A stretch of DNA of 64,000 bases, from NCBI GenBank assembly GCA_010015805.1, contig ML978145.1:1-64000 (forward strand). Reading direction: 5' to 3'. The stretch is from Rhizodiscina lignyota. Lineage: Eukaryota; Ascomycota; Dothideomycetes; Aulographales; Rhizodiscinaceae. This document shows positions 46,775 through 58,380 of the stretch, in pieces (the first letter of the stretch is position 1; the number at the start of each line of letters is the position of its first letter). The notes under the pieces are model-generated. The model was not told the DNA's origin. It made no database searches and saw nothing but the letters and a program-made list of their open reading frames with translations. Both the position numbers and the translations under genes were made by a program.

Positions 46775-48849
46775 ATGCCGGAGGACACAGAAAACGGCCC
46801 AAGAAGCAAGAAACCGAGACTCCAGTCCGGCCAAGCATGTAGTAATTGTCGACGGAAGAAACATCGCTGCGATGGCGAACGACCGAAATGCTCTGGATGC
46901 CGGAGTCGTGGAATCACGTGCGAGTATCCCCTCGACAGTGTCAATTTGCTCTCCATACACGAGATAGAGGCCCTTGTTGAAGCCAACAGGAGGAAAGCAA
47001 GTGATGAGCGTGTGACGAACCAACATCGTAGCAGCTCAATCAATTCTCCTCATCCTTCCGATCCGAGTCATAAGACTCCATCAATTCCTGCTGTTGAACC
47101 AGTCCAAAGCCAAACCGCTTCCAGCCCGACTGGCTTCTTCGGTGGCTCATCAACCTTCAATCTACTCTCTACAATTCACCCAAGTAATGGAGAGGAGCAA
47201 AGATCTGAGCATCGTCCACATGCGACACAATGGTCCGAACGGGACGGATCCGGTATTGATTTTGACAATTCCCGATATCAGTTTCCTACTCGTGCTTTTG
47301 CCGATCAACTGGTAGATGCGTACTTCGAACGTGTGCACATTCTGTATCCGTTTCTTCACGAGACCACGTTTCGTGCAGATTACGAGCTGATGTGGTCGCC
47401 TGAAACATCCCATGCCCTGAAGAGCGACACCGCGAAGTCGGCAATCTTGAATATTGTTTTCGGTTATGGCTGCGAATTTAGTCACGCGCTGCCCGAGCAT
47501 GACATTTTCGACAAAGCTTCTCCTTTTGTGTCGCGAGCCCGTAACATCATCTTCTCTCACGTTTTTAAGAATACGGACTTGGCTCTGGTGCAAGCAATGC
47601 TACTTCTGTCTCATTATTTGCAGGGCATATTGGAGCTGAATGAGTGCTGGAATCTAGTAGGCCTGATGATACGAAGCGCCATTAGCATCGGACTTCACCA
47701 GAATCCCTCTGAGGATAAGAGCTTAACGCCTGTGGAGAAGGAGATCCGCAAGCGCGTCTGGTGGGGTTGCTTTATCTTAAACCGGACGCTAAGCATGAAG
47801 TTTGGGAGGCCACCGTCGATTATGGTTGATGATGCACTCAACGTGGATTTGCCATTTGACGTTGATGATCAGTATATCACTGAGCCTTCTGCTATTCCAC
47901 GACAGCCATCTTCCAGACCATCTCGAACCACATTCTTCACTCAAACAGTATCTCAACAGCGGAAAGAACCGCATCAATAAAGCCTCCAAATTATCGCAGC
48001 TTCCTGGAACTACCGAGTCGATCATCTTGGGAAATGCAGTTGTTCTTGATGGCAATCTGCAAGCTTGGTGGAACAGTATGCCGGCACATCTGCGACTGCT
48101 ACCCACACTGCCAGATGGCCCTGATTTTCAAAGACAGCGTTGCGTAATCCGCATCAGGTAAATTCTACAACTCACACTACATTCTACAGATATAGTGAAG
48201 ACCTTGCAGATATATAAACATGCGAGTGCTCTTACAACGAGCTCCATTTCTACATTTCAGCCGCCATCGAATTGACGACAGCTGCCTTCGAGCCGTTGCT
48301 GTTGCTTCAGCGAAGACTTGCTTGGAAGCGGCCCGAGACGCGATTCGGCTAATAAACGAGCAATATGAGGATCGGATGCTCAATTCACTGTGGTATATCT
48401 GCACTGTGAGTAATCTGTGTTTGTTGCGATTTTACTGGCTTTGGGAGCGATCGGGCAAGCATCGGAAATGGTGTTCTCCGCTAACCGATACGATAGACGT
48501 TTTCACAGCAATTGGTGTCTTGCTATACCTGCAGACGATGGACAGAGCGAGACTGGAACTGCTCGGTGAACCGTTGGGTGATGACACTCTCGAATGTGGA
48601 ATGCGCTTCTTGCGCATGGCAAGTCGCAGTAGCAAACTCGCTGCCCGATACTTGGAAATGCTCGAGCACATTTTGCATTCGACCAATTCACGATTGCGCG
48701 ATACAAGTCAAGCTGCAGGGACCACAGGGAGAATCAATCGAGCGATTACCTCGGATCTTCCAACGATTCCAGCATACAGACCGACACTGATGACCGCCAT
48801 GATAATCCAAGCGGTTCCGTACGAAGTAGCGTGTGCAAATGGGAGCTAG
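46775..48849 (+). CDS. Zn2Cys6 transcription factor, reading frame apparently interrupted
   Basis: The DNA-binding binuclear cluster is complete (ACSNCRRKKHRCDG, then C-SG-C and C, CX2CX6CX6CX2CX6C) at residues 22-50. A fungal-specific TF middle-homology domain follows (QLVDAYFERVHILYPFLHE, RKRVWWGCFILNR, SMKFGRP). After the family motif RPSRTTFFTQT the frame stops at 47978-47980. Homology resumes in a shifted frame with NRINKASKLSQLPG and LQAWWNSMPAHLR. An intron (48158-48209) then leads to an exon ending at 48849. The spliced total is one base over a multiple of three, so one extra base or a two-base loss near 47940 would explain it. It could be a pseudogene, a sequence error or an undetected splice event. 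As pathway neighbour of the carboxylase cluster, it is the natural candidate regulator. Confidence 0.7.
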
Positions 48850-50503
48850 AACAGCATCAGTATGAATGCAAGACGAACAGAAGCAATAGAAAGGAGGCTG
48901 ACCATGTAGAAACCCAATGTAAAGGAGAATGTCAAGCGGCCGAAGTTGAGAAGGGTGGAGATCTCTGCCGACTGAGGTCTGTAGCGGTCTGCCAAATATG
49001 CAAAGATGTTTGTCGAGATGATCTGGAGACCGAAGCACCCGATCCCCATACCCATCACTGGACCCATCCAGTGTGTTCGATGCTGAAAGCACACTTCTTC
49101 GATAATCACACCTGCTGGAAGCAGGATCAATCCAGGCCACATAACATGGAGCCGTGTCTCGGGAGGCGATTCGCCATTATGCCGCCTGTTGGACCACAGA
49201 AGCAGCAAATCGCTGACCGGACCAGCTGCAAGCTCACCTATGATCGATCCAATAGTTGTTGGGACTCCGATGGCAAGACCGACTTGCGCAGTGTCGAATC
49301 CGTAGATGGCGCTAAATGACGCAGATCCTGTTACAGCGAACAAGACGGTCCCAATGCCAAAGGCATAACTGTAGTAGATGGTGGTGAGCAAGACTGAAGG
49401 GTACTTGAGCATGATGAAGCAATGGGTAAGGTCCCAGAGGCGGAGATGGCGTTTGACTGATTTCGGCCAAGGCCTGAGAAGGCGAATCCAAGAGCGCAAA
49501 TTCATCTGTGTATCTCCTGCGACTTGATCTCGGTGGTCAACATCTCGATGAAAGATCGTCTCTGGAAGCAAAAACAAGTTGAGAACCCAAGTAATTCCGA
49601 GGGCAATACAAGGCACCCAATAGCACCATCTCCAGCCGACATCTTTGGCAACGAATCCGCCGACGAGTACTGCGATATGAGCACCGTTTGTAGTACTTGG
49701 TCATGATCAGTATCACAACTCAATTCTCAACATGGCTGGCAGGTACTGACAAAATAACGTAGATACCCATGTACCTGGAGCACCATCAGCATCCCGTGAA
49801 AACAACAGAATTATCCGCAACATACTTTCCGCGTTCATGCATGAAATACATGTCGGACACAACAGATGCACCGATTCCCATGCCTGCTGAAGTCCCAACT
49901 CCAACGAATACACGAGCGACCAGCAGATTTTTCCAATGCGTGGAAATTGCGGACCTAGCACCAGCCACAATACCAATTATGCAGCTGAAAATGTACACTG
50001 GCCTACGACCGTATATGTTTGCTAATGGAGAGTAGAAAAGGGGAGCGACACCGGCCAAGACAATTGCAAGTGTCGTATTATACGAAGCTTCCGTGATTGT
50101 GATTCCCATGAATTGCGATAGAGGTCGATACGCGGAGTTCTTCCAGACTCTGTCAACAGGACTCTCCTTTCCGGCTCATTATTATATGGTACTCACAATA
50201 GCGCCTTGTGAGAATGGTCCCAGAAAGCCTAGGAAAGAGACCTGCAGCAAGACGAGAAGCTTGATCCATCTATTCCAATTGAGAGGATCTACGTAGTCTC
50301 AATTGGACGTCAAGATGGAGAATTCGGAAAATTGTCGACTCACCAAGAGGACTATCTGTCGGCTGAGGGCGGAGAGGAAAACCATGCTTATCAAGCTTCG
50401 GTTGACTCTCTTGGTTTGAGCGCGCTTCTGACTCTCCGATGATTTCTTGCTTTTCGGACTCCCACCTCTTCTCAATATCAGTGTGAGCTGCGGCGCCTTC
50501 CAT
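48846..50503 (-). CDS. MFS transporter, DHA1-like
   Basis: Five exons (50503-50344, 50288-50193, 50147-49826, 49774-49751, 49695-48846) give 483 residues with about 12 membrane segments. The fourth exon is only 24 nt. Motifs: DPLNWNRWIKLLVLL before the first segment, GRRPVYIFSC (the MFS loop 2-3 signature after PLANIYGRR), and RVFVGVGTSAGMGIGASVVSDMYF for segments 4-5. The N-terminal 55 residues are charged and cytosolic. The family exports drugs or metabolites by proton antiport; the cargo is unknown. Its stop codon overlaps the stop of the Zn2Cys6 gene on the opposite strand (both in the palindrome CTAG), so the two genes have fully convergent, touching ends. Confidence 0.87.
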
Positions 50504-50995
50504 CTTGAAGAACGGAGAATGTTCGTAACGATATCGTCAAACGCAACAGAAGCAAGATTTTAAGAAGGAAAGGATCAGATGCAGGGAAAGGAGAATAACC
50601 AAGTTGTCGGAAGTCCTGGTTTTACAGTGCTAATTCAAATGGCCTCGACCGCGTTCCTCCGCCATCCCGCGGGCTTTGGCCGCAAGCCACGCGGCATACC
50701 CCATGAGATCCAATTCCCCAGAATCTCACTATTTCCCTACGGTGATGTTCCTTGGATCTGGGGAAAGCCTGTATTTCGTGAGGGGAAGTCGGAATGCTGC
50801 CGCGGTTTCACACCGAACCTACCAACTCATTGCTTCCTCACATCAGCCTGTACAAATATACTCACATAATTCTCATTTGAGATACGGCTCTTAAACCTCC
50901 GATTCAACATTCTTCGCACACTATAGTATCCTCTGAGTATCTCGCAATCTCTTTAGTTCTCAAGTGCGGTTGGTTTTCATCGCCGAGATCTCACA
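50504..50995. other. Divergent intergenic region, MFS and P450 relic
   Basis: About 490 bp between start codons of divergent genes. No clear motif. Confidence 0.5.
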
Positions 50996-52560
50996 ATGTT
51001 AAGCCTCGTTGGATTTGTCGCAGTCGGAGTTGGCCTTTTCCTTTTGGCTCAGTATACCTATTCGAGCTGGCGCCAACCCCAGCTCCTGGACCACATCCCA
51101 ACTCATACGTTCGCGGACGGCAACAACTCTCGCCAACGGTATCTCACAGACCTCAAAACGTTGCTTGAGTCTGGCTACCGAAAGTACAGTGGTGCATGGT
51201 CGACCATTCAAAGTCTCCATTCCCGTCGGAGGGTACTCTGTGAAATACCGGATCATCCTGCCGAAAGACTACCTCGAAGAGATCAAACATCTCTCGAACA
51301 ACGACTTTAGCTGGCAACTGGCATCTCGAATCATCTTTGCCGGGGACTACACTGGAGCTCCAGAGCGAGGCCCTTGGTCCGGCAAAGCTCTGCGCGTTGG
51401 TATTCACCAGAACCTTGGAGACATTAACAAAGTGCTGGAGAAGCGGATCGATGATTATTTCGCGACACATCTTCCTCAGAAAGCTGGCGAGCTGCCATCC
51501 GAGCATTTGATGTCGTTCTTTGTTCCTGCGATCGCATATGTTATCAATGCCATCCTTGTTGGCCCAAAACTGGCGTCCGATCCAGAGTGGGTGCGGCGAA
51601 CTTCTGAGTTTGCAGTGGATCGCTACATTGCCGCAGATGATGTACGACGATGGCCGCCATACTTGGCTAGTGTTGCTGCACCGTTCATTCCAAGTGTACG
51701 CAGATTACGTGACAGCAGGGCCTATGTATTAGAGAAGTTGAGACCGATGTATGAAGAGTTGAGGGCAAGACCCGACAGTGAGAAGCGCCAAATGCGGAAG
51801 GGTAGCTATGGGTTCGAATGGCTGTTTGGCGGAGCTCCAGAAGATGTCAGTCTCCAAGACTTTGCAGACACAATGATGCGCACAATCATTGCGTCTATTC
51901 ACACATCGGGAAAGACAATTAGCGTGGCCTTCATTGACCTTTTGACGCACCCAAAGTTATTGAAAGAGCTGCAAGATGAAGTACAATATGCGGCAGTAGA
52001 TGAATCGATCGATTTGGACAAGCTCGTAAACTTGGATCGTTTCCTTAAGGAGAGCCAGAGGCTGTCACCAGTTTTTCTCAGTGAGTAAAACACGTCTACA
52101 TTGATCGAATCGAACTAACGGTTGGACAGTAACGATGAACCGAGTCTTCACGCGAGACTACATCTTCAAGTGCAGCGGCGTAAAATTCCCTAAAGGCTCA
52201 ATGACAAGTGCAGCAGCCGCTGCTGTCGCCACAGATCCTGGAGTCTTCACAGATCCGAACACCTTTGATGGATACCGCTATCGGCGTCTCCGTGAAGAGA
52301 ACAAGGAGTCTGAGAGCTCCTTAGTGATGGGAATGCCGACAATGGACTCGCTTGGATTCGGGCTTGGAAATCAGGCATGTCCGGGAAGATTCATGGCTGT
52401 GAACAATCTGAAATTCATGATGTCGAAGCTATTGAGAGGCTGGGATTTAACGCTGGAGAAGAACGGTCAGCAATATCTTGGGCCGAGGCCGGAGATGCAG
52501 TACAACGATTTCTCAGTTGTAGCTCCGGCGGAATTTAGTATGAGGCTGCGAAAGTTGTGA
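50996..52560 (+). pseudogene. Frameshifted cytochrome P450 (CYP68/CYP503-like)
   Basis: A membrane-anchored start (MLSLVGFVAVGVGLFLLAQY) leads to LLESGYRKYS, after which the frame must shift to continue as HGRPFKVSIPVGGYSVKY. An extra G in AGTGGTGC (51191-51192) would explain this. Two exons (50996-52080 and 52130-52560) are then one base over a multiple of three, as expected for a single insertion (504 residues if whole). The rest looks sound: I-helix HTSGKT, ExxR as KESQR, PERF-like region, and the haem loop GFGLGNQACPGRF with its cysteine. Relatives include ent-kaurene-oxidase-like P450s of fungal terpenoid pathways. A single-base sequence error is the main alternative, in which case the gene is intact. 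Confidence 0.75.
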
Positions 52561-53025
52561 AGAGAAGCGGCAACTGCTGAGTATCCAGGCCCTGCTTATG
52601 AGCATTGCATATCTGAAAGAGTCTGGCATGGGAAATAGAATGTGAGCCAACTTGTAGATCTTATCGTAGCACGTAAGTGCCCTTTAAAGCATTCTTCAAT
52701 CTGGCGGTACAGAAGAAACACATGAGGTTGTAGTGACACTGTAATATGAGATACAGACGATGCTTTGGAGTCGGATCTCCGGTGGAATTGAGTCACGTGC
52801 AACCCCAGCTTCTCACCCCAAAAAAGGAAAAGTTCCATATTGCCGGAGATCGCAGTTCTCCCCGCGTGATGGAAGTAGATGAACCGCGGCTGCTTTGGCA
52901 AGCACCACACACCCGCGCTATGTCCGGCCATTCACCGAAAGCCAAGGCTAGCTCTAGCTTCCAAATACCTTCAATTGAACCCCCTTAGACCTCAGTAGAG
53001 CCGTTGCGGCAGTCCCTAACCCACA
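52561..53025. other. Intergenic, upstream of the transhydrogenase gene
   Basis: About 465 bp; it marks the change from accessory genes on the left to conserved genes on the right. No motif seen. Confidence 0.5.
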
Positions 53026-54585
53026 ATGTCCATACGCATAGCGCCCACCAGGGCAGCACGCGCTCTCAACCTCCTCCGCACGATACAAGCTCATCCCCCG
53101 CAATGTCCATGCCACTCCAACCCAGCCGAGCACGCACATAACCACATCCATCCTCATGGCATGAAGAACCATGTCCGGCGTCTGGCGACTCCGATCGACA
53201 CCTCGCAGCAGAAGGAGTATGCGTTCGAGATGGCGGCGTCGTCGATCCGCTTCGGACGCGGGGTGACGCAGGAGGTGGGCATGGATGTGAAGAACATGGG
53301 CGGGACGCGGGTGATGGTGGTGACGGACAAGACAGTGAGCAAGCTGGACGCGATGAAGCAGGTGCAAGAGGCCTTGGGCAGGGAGGGCGTCGAGTTTAGG
53401 GTGTATGATGGGGTGAGGGTGGAGCCAAAGGACAGCAGTGTCAAGGACGCGATTGAGTTTGCGAAGCCGTACAATCCAGATATGTTCGTGGCTGTTGGAG
53501 GAGGGAGCGTGATCGATACGGCCAAGCTGATGAACCTGTATACCTCGTTTCCTGGTGCGTGACTGGAACTACCCCCGAGCGCTCGAGGTTCGGCTATGTG
53601 CTTTACGAGATAGGACTGACAAACGACTGCAGAAGCTGATTTCCTCGACTTTGTCAATGCTCCATTGGGCAAAGGCTTACCAATAACGCACAAGCTGAAG
53701 CCTCTCATCGCCATCCCGACCACTGCAGGCACTGGCTCTGAAACTACCGGCACTGCAATCTTCGATCTTGTTTCAAAGCGCGCAAAGACGGGTATTGCCC
53801 ACCGCAATCTCAAGCCAACGCTCGGCATAGTCGATCCCATCAACACGCGCACGATGCCATCTCAGGTGCATTCCAGTTCCGGTCTGGATGTGCTGTGCCA
53901 CTCGCTCGAGTCCTGGACGGCGATTCCTTACACAGAGAGAGTTCCGCGTCCCGATAATCCCATCAAACGACCAGCATACCAGGGTGCGAATCCGATCAGC
54001 GATATCTTCAGTCTGCAGGCCTTAAAAAGTACGGTCAAGTATCTGCCACGAGCAGTGAAAGATCCCGATGACCATGAGGCACAGGAGCAGATGTTGCTAG
54101 CTGCCACGCTTGCCGGTGTTGGGTTTGGAAATGCGGGTGTGCATTTATGCCACGGAATGTCTTATCCAATCTCCGGTCAGAACCCAGGATACAAGCACGC
54201 AGGCTACGAAGTGGACAGTCCCATCATTCCTCACGGCGTCTCTGTTGCGGTTACTGCTCCAGCAGTCTTCAGATTCACCGGACCTAGCAACCCAGAGCGG
54301 CATCTCGCAGCCGCAGAGTGCTTCGGCGTCGACACGAGCCGCGTCAAGGCCGAGAGCGCTGGTGAGGTGCTTAGCGAGGCATTATCGGAATTTTTGGTGA
54401 AGCTTGGAGACCAGCCTCGGGGTTTGAAGCCATTAGGCTTTCAGAAGAGCCACATCAACGACTTGGTCGAAGGAACCATTCCACAGGCCAGGGTTCTGAT
54501 GCTCGCGCCATCGCTGGACATTAGGAATTTGGATGTTGAGCGGGAGCAGTTGACTCAGTTGTTTGAGGAAGCCCTGGAGTATTGA
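53026..54585 (+). CDS. Hydroxyacid-oxoacid transhydrogenase (ADHFE1-like), mitochondrial
   Basis: Two exons (53026-53554 and 53633-54585) give 493 residues. The iron-type alcohol dehydrogenase family member HOT oxidises 4-hydroxybutyrate while reducing 2-oxoglutarate, without free cofactor. The start MSIRIAPTRAARALNLLRTIQ is a typical arginine-rich mitochondrial presequence. The Cys/His-rich stretch that follows (PQCPCHS...HAHNHIHPHGMKNH) is normal in fungal homologues. GGGSVIDTAK binds the nucleotide, and PTTAGTGSETTG, HLCHGMSYPI and the later HAGYE supply the fold and metal ligands. The frame is intact. Its 3' end faces TRM7, 175 bp away. Confidence 0.9.
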
Positions 54586-54760
54586 TCTGATTCCGGATTT
54601 GGTTCTACCAAATTGTAAATATGTCTGGCATATGAAAGGGTGACAGCGGGTTGATGGACTTACAAAACTGCGAAGGTATCGAGCGCGTGGCTGCTTCGAT
54701 GTATCAATATCTCGTTTGCCCGAAATAGTCGAAGCACAAGTAATGCCAGTGATGCAAAGA

Positions 54761-55906
54761 TCATCCACTCCGTTTTTCGTTCTGGCCCTTCGTTTTGCCA
54801 TAAGCACCCCCGGCAAGCTTTCTCATTTCCAAGGCTCTCTTGTATGGTGGTGCTGTCGGTGGCTGTACTGGGTCTAGACTCTTGTAATCCTTTGGGAGAT
54901 GGTACGTAGCATCAGAATCATACGACGACAAATCTCCACAAGCAAGGAATGGAGCTATCCAACGGGGATCGACATCTTCTTCACCTTCACTGTCGTCGCC
55001 AAAATCGAGCTCCGTGATGCCATCTGCCCTCACAGTCATGCTCGGCTGGTCCTTTTCACCCATATGCGGTGAATCCATGGGAAGTTTTGCTCCAGCTCCG
55101 AGTGCATTATCTAAACTCGCATGGAAATCCTTTGGCGGCTTAAACCCCTGGCACACAATGAATGCCTCGATACTACTCGCTCTCGAACTTCTCGGTTTCG
55201 CAATCGTGACTTTTTCGAACACCGTGCCAAATTGCGCATACAGCAGATCGACATCCCGTCCACGAAATATCTTCGCGACGAACTTGCCGCCAGGTTTGAG
55301 TACGCACAGCGCGAGATTCAGCGCGGCCCAGAGGAGCTGTGATTGCACGTAAATGTCCAGATCATGCAGGCCGGTCACATCTGGTGCGCCGTCGGAGATG
55401 ATGAGATCGATAGGATGAGAAGCAATCGTTGCGGACGGATCGAATGTCTCTGGATCGAGAGCTTTGAGAAGCAATGGAACAGTTGATGGGTGTGTGATAT
55501 CTGCTTGTAGCATCGTGATACCTTCGAGTGGACTCATCGGCTGCAAATCAACAGCGACAATCTTGACATTTTCCCTTGGATTTCTCTGCTCTTGCATATT
55601 TGCATTTTCTTCTGCTCCACTCTTCTCGTCCAGTTCCGGCTTGAGCCCCAAAATCTTCATCCGATCTTTCGCCTGCTGATCCACCCATGCGGCTCTCCCG
55701 AATCTCTCGCCCTTGATCAAGACGCGCGATAGTACTTGACTCCAGCTTCCCGGTGCGGCGCAGAGATCCACAACTCGCGTGACGTTTTCGAACAGATTGA
55801 ACTCTTCGTCGAGTTGGAGGAGTTTGAAAGCGCTGCGGGCGCGCCAGCCTTGTTCTTTTGCAAGACGGTAGTACGCATCGCGTTTATCTTTGGAAGATTT
55901 TCCCAT
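54761..55906 (-). CDS. TRM7: FtsJ-family tRNA 2'-O-methyltransferase Trm7
   Basis: A single-exon gene, 381 residues. Trm7 methylates the 2'-hydroxyls of anticodon-loop positions 32 and 34 of tRNA(Phe), tRNA(Trp) and tRNA(Leu) in the cytosol, with partner proteins. The start [24 protein letters not shown] is nearly diagnostic (read in parts: [13 protein letters not shown] and [12 protein letters not shown]). The SAM site [13 protein letters not shown], the catalytic D in [13 protein letters not shown], the K in GGKFVAKIF and the late E in [11 protein letters not shown] complete the K-D-K-E tetrad. An insertion of about 25 residues ([17 protein letters not shown]) and an acidic C-terminal extension are longer than in yeast but common in filamentous fungi. 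Divergent from MAK5. Confidence 0.93.
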   Translation of the reverse strand: MGKSSKDKRDAYYRLAKEQGWRARSAFKLLQLDEEFNLFENVTRVVDLCAAPGSWSQVLSRVLIKGERFGRAAWVDQQAKDRMKILGLKPELDEKSGAEENANMQEQRNPRENVKIVAVDLQPMSPLEGITMLQADITHPSTVPLLLKALDPETFDPSATIASHPIDLIISDGAPDVTGLHDLDIYVQSQLLWAALNLALCVLKPGGKFVAKIFRGRDVDLLYAQFGTVFEKVTIAKPRSSRASSIEAFIVCQGFKPPKDFHASLDNALGAGAKLPMDSPHMGEKDQPSMTVRADGITELDFGDDSEGEEDVDPRWIAPFLACGDLSSYDSDATYHLPKDYKSLDPVQPPTAPPYKRALEMRKLAGGAYGKTKGQNEKRSG

Positions 55907-56121
55907 TGCGAAGTCACTATGTCTGGCTTCCTTTTGAAGGGGAAGAGGTTGTGCAAGTGGTAGATTTTGATGAGTGATGACAGATTAGATTAGATTGCGT
56001 AGATCGGAGTTCGCGAGTCAGATTTTTACAGCATCTGAACTTTTCTGTGTCATGCAGTTTTGAATTTTCCACTACATATTTCACGACGAGCATCTTAACC
56101 AGATACTTTTTCTTTTCAACT
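55907..56121. promoter_or_regulatory. Short bidirectional promoter, TRM7 and MAK5
   Basis: Only 215 bp separate the two start codons, so both RNA-metabolism genes must share this promoter. No TATA box is evident on either side. An ATG at 56047 is in frame with MAK5 but its extra 25 residues look like translated leader, not protein. Confidence 0.6.
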
Positions 56122-58380
56122 ATGGCGCCGACTTCCAAGAAGCGTAAATTCTCCCGCGATAAATCAACCCCTCCAACGAATGCCAAGCGCCAAAAGAAAC
56201 ACACCAATGGCACCGCTCCCACCTCGAAGCAGAGGCGCAATGCCCGCGTAGAAGACCTGGCCTGGAGAGAAATCACCATCCCAGGAGATTTAGACGACTA
56301 TGAGGGCATATATGGGCTTGAAGAGGTGGATGACGTAGAGGTGGTTCGTGATCCCGGAACGAATATTGTGTCGTATCGCACCACGGGCGAGGTGGAGGAG
56401 AATGAAACGAGTACAACACACTTTGGCCATGGAAGGCAAGATGAGGAGGAGGGTGATGCAGAGGAGTGGAATGGTTTCAGCTCTGAGAATGATACAAAAG
56501 GTGGTGCTATGGATGTGGATGAGAAGGACGGCGCGGATGAGTGGGAAACAGAGGAAGATACAGACGAGTTGGAGCAGTCCGAGAGGCCCCAGAAGGACGA
56601 CAGACTGCAAGGACTGGGAGAAATACCATTTGCAGGCCTGGAGGAGGAAAACCTGGATGATGAGGATGGGATAGACCTCAGTGCATGGTCTAACCTTGAA
56701 CTGTCTCCGGAGACGTTGTCCTCGCTCTCAAAACTCAAGTTTGCGACACCTACGCCCATACAATCGGCTGCGATACCAGAGATACTGGCCGGGCACGATG
56801 TGATTGGTAAAGCTTCTACAGGCTCTGGAAAGACTCTTGCATTCGGCATTTCGATTCTGGAACACTATTTGGCATCAAGCAACGCGCAAGCCAAATCAAG
56901 CCGTGAGAAGAATGCGAAGTCACCAGTGGCATTGATACTATCACCCACAAGAGAACTAGCACTTCAGATACGAGACCATCTAACCGCACTATGTTCACAA
57001 GGCCGGTTTGACGGGCCATCTATTGCTACACTCACGGGCGGCTTGTCCGTCCACAAGCAACAACGCCTCTTGTCGAACGCAGACATTGTGATTGGCACTC
57101 CCGGCAGATTGTGGGAGATCATGAGCAGCGGTCAAGGCATTATGGATCGTCTCAAGAAGATCGACTTCCTTGTGGTCGACGAGGCAGATCGTCTTCTGAG
57201 TCAAGGCCATTTCAAGGAGTTGGAGGAGATTCTCACAGCCCTCGACAGGGAGGAAGATCCTGAAAATGGCGACAAGAAATATATAAAGCAAGCTGCAAAG
57301 AGAAACCGCCAGACCCTCGTATTCTCTGCAACATTCCACAAGGGCCTGCAGCAGAAACTCGCAGGAAAGAGCAAATACACCGGCGATCTCATGGACCAAA
57401 AAGAATCAATGGAATACCTCCTCAAAAAACTCAATTTCCGCTCCTCAAAGCCAAAATTCATCGACGTCAATCCAGTCTCCCAAATGGCAACGGGTCTGCG
57501 AGAAGGCATCCTTGAATGCGCCGGCACAGAGAAGGATCTCTTCCTCTATACACTACTCATCATGCATCCTCAGACACACACCTTGATCTTCACGAACTCC
57601 ATCTCAGCAGTCCGTCGTCTCACTCCTCTACTGGCGAACCTCGACCTGCCAGCGCTGCCGCTGCACTCGCAAATGCCACAGAAAGCCCGCCTCCGCTCTA
57701 TCGAGCGCTTCACCGCATCCAAGAGCAGCATACTCGTGGCCACCGATGTCGCTGCGCGTGGGTTGGATATCCCCGGAGTTGAGCTAGTACTGCACTACCA
57801 CGTACCTCGAGCAGCAGACGCATATGTGCATCGCTCTGGCCGCACTGCGCGCGCAGGATTACAGGGGAGCAGCGTGCTACTCTGCTCACCAGAGGAGGTG
57901 AACGGAGTGAGGAGGCTAGTCGCAAAGATCCACGCCGGTCAGTCTTCTGCTGGCCGCAGTCTAACGTCGTTAGACGCAGATCATCGTGTGGTAGCGAGAC
58001 TCAAACCGCGCGTACATCTCGCAAAACGCATCGCGGACGTCGCCCTGGCGAAAGAGAAGAAGAGTTCTGGCGACGCATGGATGCGGCAAGCGGCGGAGGA
58101 TCTCGGCGTCAACTACGATAGCGAGGAGATGGATGCAGCAGGCGGAGGGCAGAGGGGTAGAGGTGGAGGGAGGAAGAAGAAGGAAAGGGCGGATAGGGAG
58201 GTGACTCGGGATGAGGTTAGGGCGCTGAGGGCAGAGTTGAGAGAGTTGCTGGCGAAGAGGGTGAATGTGGGTGTTAGTGAGCGATATTTGACGGGTGGAG
58301 GGGTGGATGTTGACGCGTTGCTTAGGGGTGAGAGGGGAGAGTTCTTGGGAGGGGTGGCGCCGTTGGGGTTTGATGTATAG
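56122..58380 (+). CDS. MAK5: DEAD-box RNA helicase Mak5 (pre-60S ribosome assembly)
   Basis: A single-exon gene, 752 residues. Mak5 is a nucleolar ATPase that remodels early 60S pre-ribosomes. A basic start (SKKRKFSRDK) and acidic linker precede the helicase core: Q motif TPTPIQSAAIPEIL, Walker A STGSGKT, PTRELALQ, TPGRL, the DEAD box (VVDEADRLL), SATF, then VATDVAARGLD and HRSGRTARAG. The pre-core segment WREITIPGDLDDYEGIYGLEE is characteristic of Mak5 among DEAD-box proteins. The C-terminal tail is Gly/Lys/Arg-rich. The start at 56122 is preferred over an in-frame ATG at 56047 because only the former gives the conserved N-terminus. Confidence 0.93.
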   Translation: MAPTSKKRKFSRDKSTPPTNAKRQKKHTNGTAPTSKQRRNARVEDLAWREITIPGDLDDYEGIYGLEEVDDVEVVRDPGTNIVSYRTTGEVEENETSTTHFGHGRQDEEEGDAEEWNGFSSENDTKGGAMDVDEKDGADEWETEEDTDELEQSERPQKDDRLQGLGEIPFAGLEEENLDDEDGIDLSAWSNLELSPETLSSLSKLKFATPTPIQSAAIPEILAGHDVIGKASTGSGKTLAFGISILEHYLASSNAQAKSSREKNAKSPVALILSPTRELALQIRDHLTALCSQGRFDGPSIATLTGGLSVHKQQRLLSNADIVIGTPGRLWEIMSSGQGIMDRLKKIDFLVVDEADRLLSQGHFKELEEILTALDREEDPENGDKKYIKQAAKRNRQTLVFSATFHKGLQQKLAGKSKYTGDLMDQKESMEYLLKKLNFRSSKPKFIDVNPVSQMATGLREGILECAGTEKDLFLYTLLIMHPQTHTLIFTNSISAVRRLTPLLANLDLPALPLHSQMPQKARLRSIERFTASKSSILVATDVAARGLDIPGVELVLHYHVPRAADAYVHRSGRTARAGLQGSSVLLCSPEEVNGVRRLVAKIHAGQSSAGRSLTSLDADHRVVARLKPRVHLAKRIADVALAKEKKSSGDAWMRQAAEDLGVNYDSEEMDAAGGGQRGRGGGRKKKERADREVTRDEVRALRAELRELLAKRVNVGVSERYLTGGGVDVDALLRGERGEFLGGVAPLGFDV

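Noticed and set aside
48414-48500. Possible extra intron with donor GTGAGT in the last exon of the Zn2Cys6 gene
   Set aside because: The best acceptor would put the next exon one base out of phase, while the frame reads through without a stop, so I left it as exon.
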